This document shows, piece after piece, positions 55,386-64,000 of a DNA stretch of 64,000 nt. Origin of the DNA: Bacteroidota bacterium (GTDB taxonomy: Bacteria; Bacteroidota; Bacteroidia; Bacteroidales; Prolixibacteraceae); the NCBI GenBank assembly GCA_030698405.1, contig JAUYMU010000128.1, positions 1 through 64,000 on the forward strand. The letters are read 5' to 3'. A program made the position numbers and the translations under genes. The first letter of the stretch is position 1. Every line of letters begins with the position of its first letter. Under the pieces are notes generated by a model. The model was not told the DNA's origin. It saw only the letters and a program-made list of their open reading frames with translations, and did no database searches.

Positions 55386-57428
55386 CTATTGTACCGCAAC
55401 TTTTTTGGTAGCTCCATCCACACGTACAATGTATATACCAGCTTTAAGCGATTTTGAAGTAAAAGTACCAACCAATTTGTTGGACTGAAGGATACGACCG
55501 CTTAAATCAAATACATCCACCCGTGAAGTAACGCCCTCAACAACGATACTTGAATTACGTGTGTAAATTAAGTTAGATGCCGTTTTTATGATAGAAATTG
55601 CTGTTGTAAGTTTCCATTTCACTACTGTGATGCTAATATTTGCATCAGCTGGAAATGCAGCTAAACGATTTGCACGTTCTACACCTGCAGCATCTGCTTC
55701 CGGATGACTCCAATCTGGAAAGTTGTACAATCTATATTCAATAGACATTACCATAGGAACAGTAAACGAAAAAGTACCATCTTCATTTTTCGTTCCTTTA
55801 ACAGCTTTTGTCATATCCCATCCTAAGTAACTTCCTTGAATCCAGCAGTCTGTTGTGCCGGCAGGAACAGTAGCAGTGATATGGATATCGCCTGTTTTTG
55901 CAGGATCGAAAATTGCTTTGAATTCAGTTACAATAACAGTTCCGCCGCTTGTAGCATACTTGAAATTCGCAGATGGGTTTTTTTGTTGATAATCCCACGC
56001 AGGACCAGCAGCGAACTTGAATTCCAATGTGGTAATATCCAAGGTGTGAATGGTTTTAGTCCAAACGATTCCATCAACGGTAGTTGCACCTTTAGTCATT
56101 TTAAAGTCAGCTGCAGGACTAGCCCAACCATTAAAATTTCCAATAATGTAACATTCAATGGTTGTCGCCGGAGTCAATACTTCAATCGTGACATCTTTTT
56201 CATTGGCAGTATCATACACTACCAACCAATTCGCAACAACATCAGCAGCTTCATATTTACGGTTTGCAGCTAACTTAACTCCGGCAGCATCGCATTCTTC
56301 ATATTTCCAGTCCGGACCACTGCAATACTTGTATTCATCTGTGGCCACTGCATTCGGATAGTTAATTGTGTAATGCGTAGCATCTACTTTTGTCATAGGT
56401 TTTTGACTCCAGCCATTCATATTGCCGGCAATGAAACATGCGTTGGTTCCTGCAGGAACAGTGACGTTATAAATCATTCCCAATACTGGTGTTTTCCATT
56501 TTACTACTGTGATGCTAATATTTGCATCAGCCGGAAATGCGGCTAAACGATTTGCACGTTCTACACCTGCATCATCTGCTTCTGGATGACTCCAATCTGG
56601 TAAGTTGTACAATCTATATTCAATAGACATTGCCATAGGAACAGTAAACGAAAAAGTACCATCTGCATTTTTCGTTCCTCTAACAGCTTTTGTCATATCC
56701 CATCCTAAGTAACTTCCTTGAATCCAGCAGACTGTTGTGCCGGCAGGAACGGTAGCCGTAATGTGGATATCGCCTGTTTTTGCAGGATCGAAAATTGCTT
56801 TGAATTCAGTTACAACAACAATTCCACCGTCTGTAGCGTATTTAAAATTCGCAGATGGGGTTTTTTGTTGATAATCCCATGCAGGACCAGCAGCGAACTT
56901 GAATTCCAATGTAGTAACATCCAATGTGTGGATGGTTTTAGTCCAAACGATTCCATCAACGGTAGTTGCACCTTTAGTCATTTTAAAGGCAGCTGCAGGA
57001 CTAGCCCAACCATTAAAATTACCAACGATGTAACATTCAATTGTTGTCGCTGGAGTCAAAACTTCAATTGTGACATCTTTTTCATTGGCAGTATCATACA
57101 CTACCAACCAATTTGCAACAACATCAGCAGCTGCATATTTGCGGTTTGCAGCTAACTTAACTCCGGCTGCATCGCATTCTTCATATTTCCAGTCCGGGCC
57201 ACTGCAATACTTGTATTCATCAGTGGCTACTGAATTGGGATAGTCAATAGTATAATGCGTAGCATCTACTTTTGTCATAGGTTTTTGACTCCAGCCATTC
57301 ATATTACCAGCAATAAAACACGCGTTGGTTCCGGCAGGAACAGTGACGCTGTATGTCAGTGCCAAAGCTGATTGCATAACGGCAAACATGCTCAAAAGAG
57401 CAATCATAAAAGTAAAGATTCTTTTCAT
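55386..57428 (-). CDS. T9SS-sorted secreted protein made of two 294-residue tandem repeats with carbohydrate-binding-like domains
   Basis: 680 residues. A signal peptide (~1-24) is followed by two nearly identical 294-residue units, each with three similar ~95-residue beta domains. The domains open with V-P-A-G-T-x-x-C-F/W-I and contain G-N-M-N-G-W, G-N-F-N-G-W or G-S-Y-L-G-W. They then have E-Y-K/R or E-F-K, a P-D-W/P-A-W segment and later an acidic turn. This F/Y-x-G-W outline recalls CBM48/CBM20-type sugar-binding folds. A T9SS type A sorting domain ends the chain (V-F-D-L-S-G-R and G-I-Y-I-V-R-V). It follows the GH30 gene by 92 nt in a SusCD locus, so surface glycan capture is likely. Confidence 0.85.
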   Translation of the reverse strand: MKRIFTFMIALLSMFAVMQSALALTYSVTVPAGTNACFIAGNMNGWSQKPMTKVDATHYTIDYPNSVATDEYKYCSGPDWKYEECDAAGVKLAANRKYAAADVVANWLVVYDTANEKDVTIEVLTPATTIECYIVGNFNGWASPAAAFKMTKGATTVDGIVWTKTIHTLDVTTLEFKFAAGPAWDYQQKTPSANFKYATDGGIVVVTEFKAIFDPAKTGDIHITATVPAGTTVCWIQGSYLGWDMTKAVRGTKNADGTFSFTVPMAMSIEYRLYNLPDWSHPEADDAGVERANRLAAFPADANISITVVKWKTPVLGMIYNVTVPAGTNACFIAGNMNGWSQKPMTKVDATHYTINYPNAVATDEYKYCSGPDWKYEECDAAGVKLAANRKYEAADVVANWLVVYDTANEKDVTIEVLTPATTIECYIIGNFNGWASPAADFKMTKGATTVDGIVWTKTIHTLDITTLEFKFAAGPAWDYQQKNPSANFKYATSGGTVIVTEFKAIFDPAKTGDIHITATVPAGTTDCWIQGSYLGWDMTKAVKGTKNEDGTFSFTVPMVMSIEYRLYNFPDWSHPEADAAGVERANRLAAFPADANISITVVKWKLTTAISIIKTASNLIYTRNSSIVVEGVTSRVDVFDLSGRILQSNKLVGTFTSKSLKAGIYIVRVDGATKKVAVQ
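55611..56470 (-). repeat. Tandem repeat unit 2 (C-terminal) in the T9SS protein gene
   Basis: Near-identical to 56493-57352 at a constant 882-bp offset. A 22-bp linker separates the units. The DNA identity is high enough that recent duplication or gene conversion is likely. Confidence 0.92.
56493..57352 (-). repeat. Tandem repeat unit 1 (N-terminal) in the T9SS protein gene
   Basis: Partner of 55611-56470. It encodes three beta domains and starts just after the signal peptide. Confidence 0.92.
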
Positions 57429-57520
57429 AATAATAGTTTTTAATTGTTTAAACTTATTTGAAATTCACTCATAAAAAAACAAATTGGTTATTTTAAACAC
57501 CAATAATTCAATTATTTGTA

Positions 57521-58999
57521 CTATTTTTTCCATTTGCAGGAAGCAATACTCTTTGAAGGCACGGTATAAATAAACGAATGGTTATCATCCGCTAATGTTA
57601 TTTTTATTGATTTATCGGTATCGTTTTGAAGTACTACACCATAAGTACCATCAATGTTTTTAACAGCAGTATAGTATAATCCACTTGCTTGAAATCCGCT
57701 GGTACCGATTCGGGTAGCGCCTGGTGAAATTACTTTCGAAAGATGACCAATAACATAAAAATGTGATTTTCGGTCTAAAGTAGCGTAGTCTTTTGTATTT
57801 ACATCTACTGCGCCATAGCAGGTTGTACAACCACCCGGACGATTAGGAGCTCCTTTTTCGTCGAGCATAAAATTCCAAACAATGACAGATTTACTGAAAT
57901 TATTGAGAGTGCCAATGCCTAATTCACGCATACTCCACATCAAATCACCTTCGAAAGAGTAATTCCAGCTTCCGATAGACATCTCGGTGAAATAAAGATT
58001 TTTGCTGGGGTATGCATTATGAACATTCATCAGTTCACTCTTGTCACCCCCATATGCATGATAAGCTGCACCATCAACATATTTGGCTGTCTCCGGATCT
58101 GCATAAATTTTCACGGGATAGTTTAATTGATCGAAAATATTGTCGTAGTTGTAGTTATGATCAAATACAACGATCTTGGTGGTTAAAGCCGCATCCGAAA
58201 ATTTAGGTCCCAAGGCCGTCCTGACAAACGAAGCTTGTTCTTGCCACGACATATACAGCGATGCCGAATTACCACGATTCAGCGGTTCATTTTGAATGGT
58301 AATGGCATCAATATTAAAACCTTCCTTCTTCATTTCCTGAATAAATCTGACAAAATAGGTTGCATAATCCTGATAATAAATTGGGTTAAGCTGTCCACTT
58401 GTCCATGAATTGTAAGGTTGCAAATCGACCAGATTATTCACCTTCATCCAGCGAGGACATGTCCAGGGAGAAGCGAGTATTTTCACTTTGGGATTGATCG
58501 CCAAAATCTCTTTCAGAATTGGAAAAAGGTCGCGCTTGTCAAGTTCATGAATAGCAAAATTCCCGATACCGGGAGCATCGCAACAGGTATATTCATCCAT
58601 AGAGAAATCGGAACAACCGATAGAAATACGAATATAGCTGTAACCCATGCCAGATACAGGATCGAATGTTTCTTTCAGTAACTTTAAACGGTTTGATGGT
58701 GTCATTTTCAGCAAATTGTAACAGGTAGATCCAGTGATTGCTGCGCCAAATCCATCAATTTCCTGAAATGTTTCTGAAGGTTTCATCGTAATGGTGGTTT
58801 CAACAGCCATGTTTGGCTTTGTGCTGAAACTAAGAGGAATACTGGTAAAAAGCATAGATTTATTTGCTGTTGTTACATATACTTCAACATCACTCTTTCC
58901 AGGCGGAATAGTCGGCGTATTTTTCTCTTCTGCTTTACAAGATGAAAGAAACATACTCATGAAAAATGTCACAGCAATTAAAAACTTTAATTTGCTCAT
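57521..58999 (-). CDS. GH30 glycoside hydrolase lipoprotein (endo-beta-1,6-glucanase-like)
   Basis: 492 residues. A type II signal peptide has the lipobox Cys at residue 21 (F-L-S-S-C). The GH30 barrel follows: G-F-G-A-A-I-T-G-S near 83-91, S-Y-I-R-I-S-I-G-C-S-D-F, and S-P-W-T-C-P-R-W-M-K. The acid/base is Glu238 in T-I-Q-N-E-P and the nucleophile is Glu339 in Y-F-T-E-M. The beta side domain at the end has G-H-L-S-K-V-I-S-P-G-A. In Bacteroides, GH30_3 members beside SusCD cut beta-1,6-glucan. It is 57 nt downstream of the SusE/F-like gene, in a SusCD locus. Substrate is inferred. Confidence 0.88.
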   Translation of the reverse strand: MSKLKFLIAVTFFMSMFLSSCKAEEKNTPTIPPGKSDVEVYVTTANKSMLFTSIPLSFSTKPNMAVETTITMKPSETFQEIDGFGAAITGSTCYNLLKMTPSNRLKLLKETFDPVSGMGYSYIRISIGCSDFSMDEYTCCDAPGIGNFAIHELDKRDLFPILKEILAINPKVKILASPWTCPRWMKVNNLVDLQPYNSWTSGQLNPIYYQDYATYFVRFIQEMKKEGFNIDAITIQNEPLNRGNSASLYMSWQEQASFVRTALGPKFSDAALTTKIVVFDHNYNYDNIFDQLNYPVKIYADPETAKYVDGAAYHAYGGDKSELMNVHNAYPSKNLYFTEMSIGSWNYSFEGDLMWSMRELGIGTLNNFSKSVIVWNFMLDEKGAPNRPGGCTTCYGAVDVNTKDYATLDRKSHFYVIGHLSKVISPGATRIGTSGFQASGLYYTAVKNIDGTYGVVLQNDTDKSIKITLADDNHSFIYTVPSKSIASCKWKK

Positions 59000-59056
59000 A
59001 GATTTGATTTGCTAAAATTTTTGTTCGGAGACAAACTGTCACCGAACAAAGTTTAT

Positions 59057-60460
59057 TTAAGGAATTTTTACAGCATTAATAGTCATATTGTTCTGATTGA
59101 GTGTGATACGATATACTCCTTCAACCACATCAGCGCTCAATACATTCACATTTCCATTTGTTTCTGCAGGACCAAGGAAAGGAGGAGAGACTGTATATTT
59201 CGAAGCCCATTCTTCGTGTCCATCCCACCAACCACGTTTGTGAAAAAATTTGAAATCAAGTCCACCATATTTGCCTGTGCCTGTGTTTGGTGTGTTTTTG
59301 CAGTACATAGTTGCCTGATAAATACCCGGTGAAACCAATCGACAAGCGATATAATCCAACGGACTATTCCAGTTCCAGCTTGAAGTAGTCAAGTAAGGAG
59401 CAGAAGGTCGTCCAAAACCTGTTCCACATATCCACAGCGCTTCAGGATAGAGTGCTTCAGGTTGTTGCTCAATGTACATATAGTTAGCTTCAATCAGAAA
59501 ATAGGCTTTGTAAAGTCCTGTTTTTCCTAAGAATTTAGCGGTGTTTGTTCCGGTTTTCTGGAAATAATCTGGTGATAAACTGTTTGCGAGATCAGTAGTG
59601 ATACCTGAAAAGGTTACTTCAACATTCTCTCCAAAATAGACATTTCCACCCCTGAAATTTCTGGCAGACATCACCAGTGCCGGCAAGTCCAGATTAATAT
59701 CAAGCGTAGTTGCAGGTTCCAGCAATTTTCCACCTACTTTAGCTGTAAACTTAAGGGCATCGAAGGTGAATTCTGAAATACCAACCAATGTACCATCTGT
59801 AGCATTTATAGAGCTTCCAGTCTGATCAATTAAGCCAATTTTTCCTGTTGCAACATCCACCAACCCAAATACCATTCCTGTCCAGTCAATTCTTTGGAAT
59901 TTATCCAGCTTTGTAGCTAACTTGTAGTTAAAGGAAGTACTAAAATCCAAACCGGTAACTTTATAAATATAATTTGCAGCATCCGTTAAAATAAGTTTAG
60001 CCGATACTCCTTGTCCAAAATCGGGAACAATATACAAATCGGTAATGGGTGGCCGTTTTGCAATCGTTGTACTTACAATCAAATCTTTCTCGATTCCACT
60101 TACGTTGGTGGAAGTTAAATAAATTTTTACCGGTTCGTTATCAGGACGATTGGCAACAAAGGGTATTCCATAAGTCCTTTTAATACTGGCCTGATTTCCT
60201 TTTGTTCTAATCAGCTCGGAAGTTACCACTTCGTTATTAACAACTACTTTAACCGCTAAAGTGGATAAAGGGGCTACCTTATCAGAAACATCCACATGCA
60301 AGTGAATTGAATCACCATAAGTGATTACACTCTCAGATACTGTTGCTATTTCTATTGTTGGGGTTGAACTTGGATACCTTACAACAATATCTTCGTTGCT
60401 GCAAGCCCAAAAGCCAAAGGATATGCAAATCAGTAATATGTATTTTATTGTATTTTTCAT
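59057..60460 (-). CDS. SusE/F-like surface glycan-binding lipoprotein
   Basis: 467 residues with a lipobox Cys at residue 20 (F-W-A-C). Several beta-sandwich domains follow. The N-terminal part has V-D-V-S-D-K-V-A-P-L-S-T-L and V-V-V-N-N, recalling DUF5125-type domains. The C-terminal part (~340-467) has L-W-I-C-G-T-G-F-G-R-P and F-F-H-K-R-G-W-W-D-G, with several surface Trp and Tyr, as in the SusF/SGBP glycan-binding class (DUF5121-like). It lies between SusD and GH30 in the locus, 39 nt after SusD, so it probably binds the polysaccharide on the cell surface. Family names are from memory and should be verified. Confidence 0.75.
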   Translation of the reverse strand: MKNTIKYILLICISFGFWACSNEDIVVRYPSSTPTIEIATVSESVITYGDSIHLHVDVSDKVAPLSTLAVKVVVNNEVVTSELIRTKGNQASIKRTYGIPFVANRPDNEPVKIYLTSTNVSGIEKDLIVSTTIAKRPPITDLYIVPDFGQGVSAKLILTDAANYIYKVTGLDFSTSFNYKLATKLDKFQRIDWTGMVFGLVDVATGKIGLIDQTGSSINATDGTLVGISEFTFDALKFTAKVGGKLLEPATTLDINLDLPALVMSARNFRGGNVYFGENVEVTFSGITTDLANSLSPDYFQKTGTNTAKFLGKTGLYKAYFLIEANYMYIEQQPEALYPEALWICGTGFGRPSAPYLTTSSWNWNSPLDYIACRLVSPGIYQATMYCKNTPNTGTGKYGGLDFKFFHKRGWWDGHEEWASKYTVSPPFLGPAETNGNVNVLSADVVEGVYRITLNQNNMTINAVKIP

Positions 60461-60499
60461 GACTTCCTAATTTTTGTCGATTAAAAATTATTGAATGAA

Positions 60500-61993
60500 T
60501 CAATAACCAGTGTTTTGAAGCATAGATGGATTTTTGTCAATCTGAGGTTGTGGTATTGGCAACAGGGTTTTTTCTTCTGTCAACACATTCATTGGCAAAC
60601 GTCCAACATCCCTGCTGTTCAAAGTATTCATCACCGTAAAAACTTTTCCGGTTCGAACTAAATCGAACCAGCGCTGTCCTTCAAATGCTAATTCCAACCT
60701 TCTTTCGTTTAAAACATCATCGGCTGTAACTGCAGTCAAACTGGCAAGTTTTGCCCGTGTACGAATACGATTAACCAATGTAGTGGCATCAGCAGTATTC
60801 CCTTGGCCAACATAAGCTTCAGCTTTCAGCAATAAAATATCTGCCAGTCGTATTTTGATAACACTATGAAATTTAGAGCGATATTTATACATGAATGGAT
60901 AACCCTTTGAAGGATAATGATTACTCCAGATTACGTCGGCATTGACGATGGTTTGTTTTTTTCGTTCCGTGTCACCAGCTTTATCAAATGCTGCTGTCAA
61001 ATCACGCGAAGGAGTAAACCACTTTGCCCAATCGTATTTGCTGGTAGCGCTTGAGAGATCTATACCACACATCCATGTTACCCAATTTCCACCTCCGGAA
61101 AAGGTAATTTCAAAAATAGATTCTGACGTATTTCTGTTTTTAACATCTGTATTGGCCGCATTCATATCAAACAAATCGCCGTAATTAGCTACCAGTGAAA
61201 CATCTTTTTCGACTTCAGAGCAATACTGAACTACTTTGGCATAATCTCTAACAGGCGCCTCAGCATATATTTTTGCCAGCAATGCATTTCCCACTGTTTT
61301 TGAAAATTTGAATTTATTTGTGTTATCAATTGCGGGTGTCCCACCTGGTTCTAATGCAGTATTCAAATCCTTGATAATTTGTGCATAAATTTCAGCAGTT
61401 GTATTTTTCTTAGGATAATACAATGGATATACTTCCTCAATATTGGCCGACGTTATTGCTGGAGGTTCCACCAATATTAACGGCACATCCCCCCACAGAC
61501 GTACTAAATCAAAATAAATCATCGATCGTAATACCAGGGCTTCCGATTTCCATTGTTTGCGTTCGGCCAGGGTGAGAGCGACATCGGGAACAGAATCAAT
61601 ATTGCATATCACGCTGTTGGCGGCTCCTACGATTCCAAAATAATTATCCCAATCGCGGTTAATATTTTTGTTATTGCCGTCTTGTCTTTGTTGCTCTAAC
61701 TGTGTTAATTCAAGATCGGTTGCACCACGGTAGGAATTATCAGCATGGGTATCGGAGTATATTAAATAATCCAGTATCCATGATTCAACTTTGTTTGTCG
61801 ATAATTGATTATACATATTATCGTATTGGGTTTTCATTTCAGCTTTGGTCTTGAACTTTACAGTTCCACCAGAGCTGTCGCTTCCACCCACATTGAGTTC
61901 ACTAAAATCTGAAACAGGATCAAGATTGAGTGAACAAGCACTTAACAAAAGGGAAATAGCTATTAAATAGCCCAGTTTTATTATTTTTTTCAT
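60500..61993 (-). CDS. susD: SusD/RagB-family nutrient-binding outer-membrane lipoprotein
   Basis: 497 residues. The lipobox Cys is at residue 20 (L-L-S-A-C), followed by N-L-D-P-V-S-D-F. It has the SusD layout: TPR-like helices with R-S-M-I-Y-F-D-L-V-R-L-W-G-D-V-P-L, A-L-L-A-K-I-Y-A-E and a C-terminal R-L-A-D-I-L-L-L-K-A-E-A-Y. The family signature N-E-R-R-L-E-L-A-F-E-G-Q-R-W-F-D-L-V-R-T-G-K is near residue 430. SusD sits as a lid on the SusC barrel. The gene starts 11 nt downstream of the susC stop (62005), so the two are co-expressed. Confidence 0.95.
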   Translation of the reverse strand: MKKIIKLGYLIAISLLLSACSLNLDPVSDFSELNVGGSDSSGGTVKFKTKAEMKTQYDNMYNQLSTNKVESWILDYLIYSDTHADNSYRGATDLELTQLEQQRQDGNNKNINRDWDNYFGIVGAANSVICNIDSVPDVALTLAERKQWKSEALVLRSMIYFDLVRLWGDVPLILVEPPAITSANIEEVYPLYYPKKNTTAEIYAQIIKDLNTALEPGGTPAIDNTNKFKFSKTVGNALLAKIYAEAPVRDYAKVVQYCSEVEKDVSLVANYGDLFDMNAANTDVKNRNTSESIFEITFSGGGNWVTWMCGIDLSSATSKYDWAKWFTPSRDLTAAFDKAGDTERKKQTIVNADVIWSNHYPSKGYPFMYKYRSKFHSVIKIRLADILLLKAEAYVGQGNTADATTLVNRIRTRAKLASLTAVTADDVLNERRLELAFEGQRWFDLVRTGKVFTVMNTLNSRDVGRLPMNVLTEEKTLLPIPQPQIDKNPSMLQNTGY

Positions 61994-62004
61994 TTTTGTA
62001 ATTG

Positions 62005-64000
62005 TTAAAATTCAACATTAAAGCCAATTACATAACTCTTCGATTGAGGATAGGTGCCATAATCAATACCTTGAACAGTGGCACTTCCCCCATATTGACT
62101 AACTTCCGGATCAAATCCTTTATATTTAGTCAAAGTCAATAGATTCGTTGTAGTAAAATAGGGTTGCAAACGAGTTATGTTCATTTTTCTCAACCACTTA
62201 CTTGCCAAATTGTAAGACAGAGTGAGTGTTTTTAACCGTAAATAACTACCATCTTCCACGAAGCGGGTAGATGTCAGTAAATTTTCTTTTGTAGCTACTG
62301 CTCTTGGCATATAGGTGACCATTCCCGGGCGCTCCCACCTATCGAGCACTGCAACAGATTGATTTTTGGCATCATACATTCCTTCGGTTTCCATGCGCGA
62401 GATATTGTAAATGTCATTTCCATAAGAACCTTGAAGGAATAAATTCAGCGTAAATCCCTGATAAGAAAAATTATTTGTTAAGCCATATGTAAATTTAGGG
62501 TTGGGATCTCCAATAATTGTACGCTCGCTCAATGATGGAGTGCCATCTGCATTCATAGTTTCATAAATCAAATTTCCAGTTTCAGGATCTACTCCTTTGG
62601 AAATATATCCATAGAAAACGCCTAGCGGCTGACCCGGTGTCAAGAGTACAACTTTTTCACCTGTTGATGATTCCGCTAAATAATATTTCTGTTGAAGGGT
62701 CAGTTTTTCAACCTTATTCCTGTTAAAAGAAATATTGAAGTCAGTTTCCCATTTGAATTTTTCGGTATAGTTTTTAGTGTTTAAGGCGATTTCAATCCCC
62801 TTGTTACTCATTTCTCCCTCGTTACGTGTCAAACTTCCAACGGGAGCAGTTGAGGGTAGAGGCACATCCATCAATAAATTTGTGGTGTATTTGTAGTAAG
62901 CATCAAGAGTAAGATTTACGCGACTTTCGAGAATGGATAAATCTATTCCAATGTTGGATTGAGTGGTTGTTTCCCAGGTCAAATCTGAGTTTTTCATATT
63001 CGCTATTGCCAAGCCAGGCACGGCATCGGTGTATAAACCACTTTTATCCCACCATGGCAGGCGTCTGATGTTATAGCGTTGTAAATAAGCATAATCACTA
63101 ATTCCTGATTGATTACCCGTTTGTCCCCAACCACCTCTGAGTTTCAAATCACTAACCAATTTTATATCTTTCATAAAGTCTTCAGATGAAATTCTCCATG
63201 CAGCAGATGCAGAAGGGAAATAACCCCATTTATGACCTGGAGCCAATTTGGAAGAACCATCCGCACGGAAGTTGACAGTCAGCAGATATTTGCTGTCATA
63301 ATTGTAAGCGATCCTTCCCAGAAAAGACATAATGGCCCAATCGGAAGCAGATGTTCCGCTTCCCTGTTCAATTTTATTGCCGGCATTTAAAGTAATAATG
63401 TCAGATGTACTAAAGTGAGAAGCCGACATATAGCTTTGATTCCATGCAGAGGAAGTGAATGATGTTCCGCCCATTGCACTCAGGTTGTGTTTTTTAAACC
63501 CTTTATCGTAAGTCATAATATTATCAAAAACCATAATTGAACTCAATGATCTGTTATCGGAAGCCTGGCCATAATTGGTTCGTCCCCATGAAGTTTTGAT
63601 TGGGTCTAAAAAACTGGTAGAATTATAATAAACGCGATCCAGCGATAATGACGTTTTGAATTTTAATGCCGGAGAAAACGTTATTTCACCACTTGTGCTG
63701 CCTACAAATCGATTGCTATTACTTTTGTTGTTTTCCGATCGTGACATATTTTCCACAGGATGGGTCACTTGTGCGCCATAATAATTATCGTAATATTGTG
63801 TTGGGATTGCAGGATTCCAAATAGGAGCATAAGTTGGAGTATTAATAACCGATAAGATTACACCTGCCCGATTGGCTCCTGTTCCTGATATTATTCCGTT
63901 GTTGGTGTAGTCAGAATATGCCAGATTGGTATTCAATTTAAACCAGGTTCGAATCTGATTTTCCAGGTTTGCCCGTAAATTATATCGTTTATAGTAAGCT
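62005..64000 (-). CDS. susC: SusC/RagA-family TonB-dependent receptor (N-terminus beyond window)
   Basis: The frame is open from the right edge (64000) to the stop at 62005, giving about 665 residues, roughly the C-terminal two thirds of a SusC protein. It contains L-K-L-R-G-G-W-G-Q-T-G-N-Q-S-G-I and L-T-W-E-T-T-T-Q-S-N-I-G-I-D. N-P-K-F-T-Y-G-L-T-N-N and S-Y-N-L-A-S-K-W-L follow, and the end is R-S-Y-V-I-G-F-N-type with a final aromatic residue. The plug and signal peptide are not in the window. It imports oligosaccharides with SusD and TonB energy. Confidence 0.95.
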   Translation of the reverse strand, partial: AYYKRYNLRANLENQIRTWFKLNTNLAYSDYTNNGIISGTGANRAGVILSVINTPTYAPIWNPAIPTQYYDNYYGAQVTHPVENMSRSENNKSNSNRFVGSTSGEITFSPALKFKTSLSLDRVYYNSTSFLDPIKTSWGRTNYGQASDNRSLSSIMVFDNIMTYDKGFKKHNLSAMGGTSFTSSAWNQSYMSASHFSTSDIITLNAGNKIEQGSGTSASDWAIMSFLGRIAYNYDSKYLLTVNFRADGSSKLAPGHKWGYFPSASAAWRISSEDFMKDIKLVSDLKLRGGWGQTGNQSGISDYAYLQRYNIRRLPWWDKSGLYTDAVPGLAIANMKNSDLTWETTTQSNIGIDLSILESRVNLTLDAYYKYTTNLLMDVPLPSTAPVGSLTRNEGEMSNKGIEIALNTKNYTEKFKWETDFNISFNRNKVEKLTLQQKYYLAESSTGEKVVLLTPGQPLGVFYGYISKGVDPETGNLIYETMNADGTPSLSERTIIGDPNPKFTYGLTNNFSYQGFTLNLFLQGSYGNDIYNISRMETEGMYDAKNQSVAVLDRWERPGMVTYMPRAVATKENLLTSTRFVEDGSYLRLKTLTLSYNLASKWLRKMNITRLQPYFTTTNLLTLTKYKGFDPEVSQYGGSATVQGIDYGTYPQSKSYVIGFNVEF

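Noticed and set aside
55836-57155. Two 145-codon open frames on the plus strand (55836-56273 and 56718-57155) that look like paralogues
   Set aside because: They are antisense mirrors of the two tandem repeat units of the minus-strand T9SS gene, which has a signal peptide and sorting domain.
63930-63960. GGTTCGAATC sequence resembling a tRNA T-loop
   Set aside because: It lies within the open reading frame of the SusC gene and no acceptor or anticodon stem surrounds it.

Overview
The window looks like chromosome of a Bacteroidota (Bacteroidales/Marinilabiliales-like) bacterium. Four things point there. Secreted proteins carry C-terminal type IX secretion (T9SS) sorting domains. There is a SusC/SusD pair with a surface glycan-binding lipoprotein. 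Shine-Dalgarno sites are mostly absent, with TAnnTTTG-type promoter boxes before several genes. The E1 alpha and beta subunits are fused. The base composition is moderately AT-rich. No rRNA, tRNA, CRISPR array or intact prophage was found.

Layout. 1-8.7 kb, all on the minus strand: a Sel1-repeat protein (cut by the window edge), a secreted protein with a repeated Asp-Phe-Trp-Gly-Asn motif, and a small two-helix membrane protein. Then comes a regulator/surface-protein block in which two nearly identical stand-alone LuxR-type HTH proteins, each with the same upstream DNA (304-bp direct repeats), flank a T9SS cargo gene and a DUF5723-like outer-membrane gene. Two longer LuxR-type regulators lie upstream. 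9-16.3 kb: housekeeping genes (DMT transporter, PfkB kinase, AcpH-like, YjbQ-like, cyclopropane synthase, fused 2-oxoacid dehydrogenase E1, cupin). 16.3-19.65 kb: a decayed accessory patch with an IS1380-like transposase tail, an orphan open fragment joined to the 3' half of an MscS channel gene, an AAA_14-type ATPase, and about 750 bp without an intact gene.

19.65-37.7 kb: mainly housekeeping and small-molecule genes. These include a methyltransferase, a ProC-like reductase, a rhodanese, a PKD/T9SS protein, an orphan corrinoid-activator-like Fe-S/ASKHA protein, a PQQ-type propeller, a DHOD-like protein, YggS, PabB/PabC, a PIN/antitoxin pair, an MBL hydrolase, an RsmI-like methylase, Ndk, NrnA, two FKBP lipoproteins and a membrane-Nudix fusion. 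37.7-43.7 kb: a broken PIN toxin remnant with its antitoxin-like neighbour, then a probable osmoadaptation operon (CPA2 antiporter plus a glycosyltransferase-HAD phosphatase fusion), then a LytS/LytR-type two-component pair. 43.7-53.6 kb: a double-CDGSH protein, two sugar-lactonase-type propellers, a P2-type ATPase with an atypical TM6, a broken VTT/YqaA-like gene, small membrane/secreted proteins, FolE, HldD-like and YaaA.

53.6-64 kb: a GlpD-like gene with an apparent in-frame internal deletion beside a frameshifted GH30 tail, then a polysaccharide utilisation locus on the minus strand. In transcription order this is SusC (cut by the right edge), SusD, a SusE/F-like surface lipoprotein, a GH30 lipoprotein, and a T9SS protein built from two 882-bp tandem repeats. 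The gene set resembles loci for beta-1,6-glucan, but substrate is inferred from family order only.
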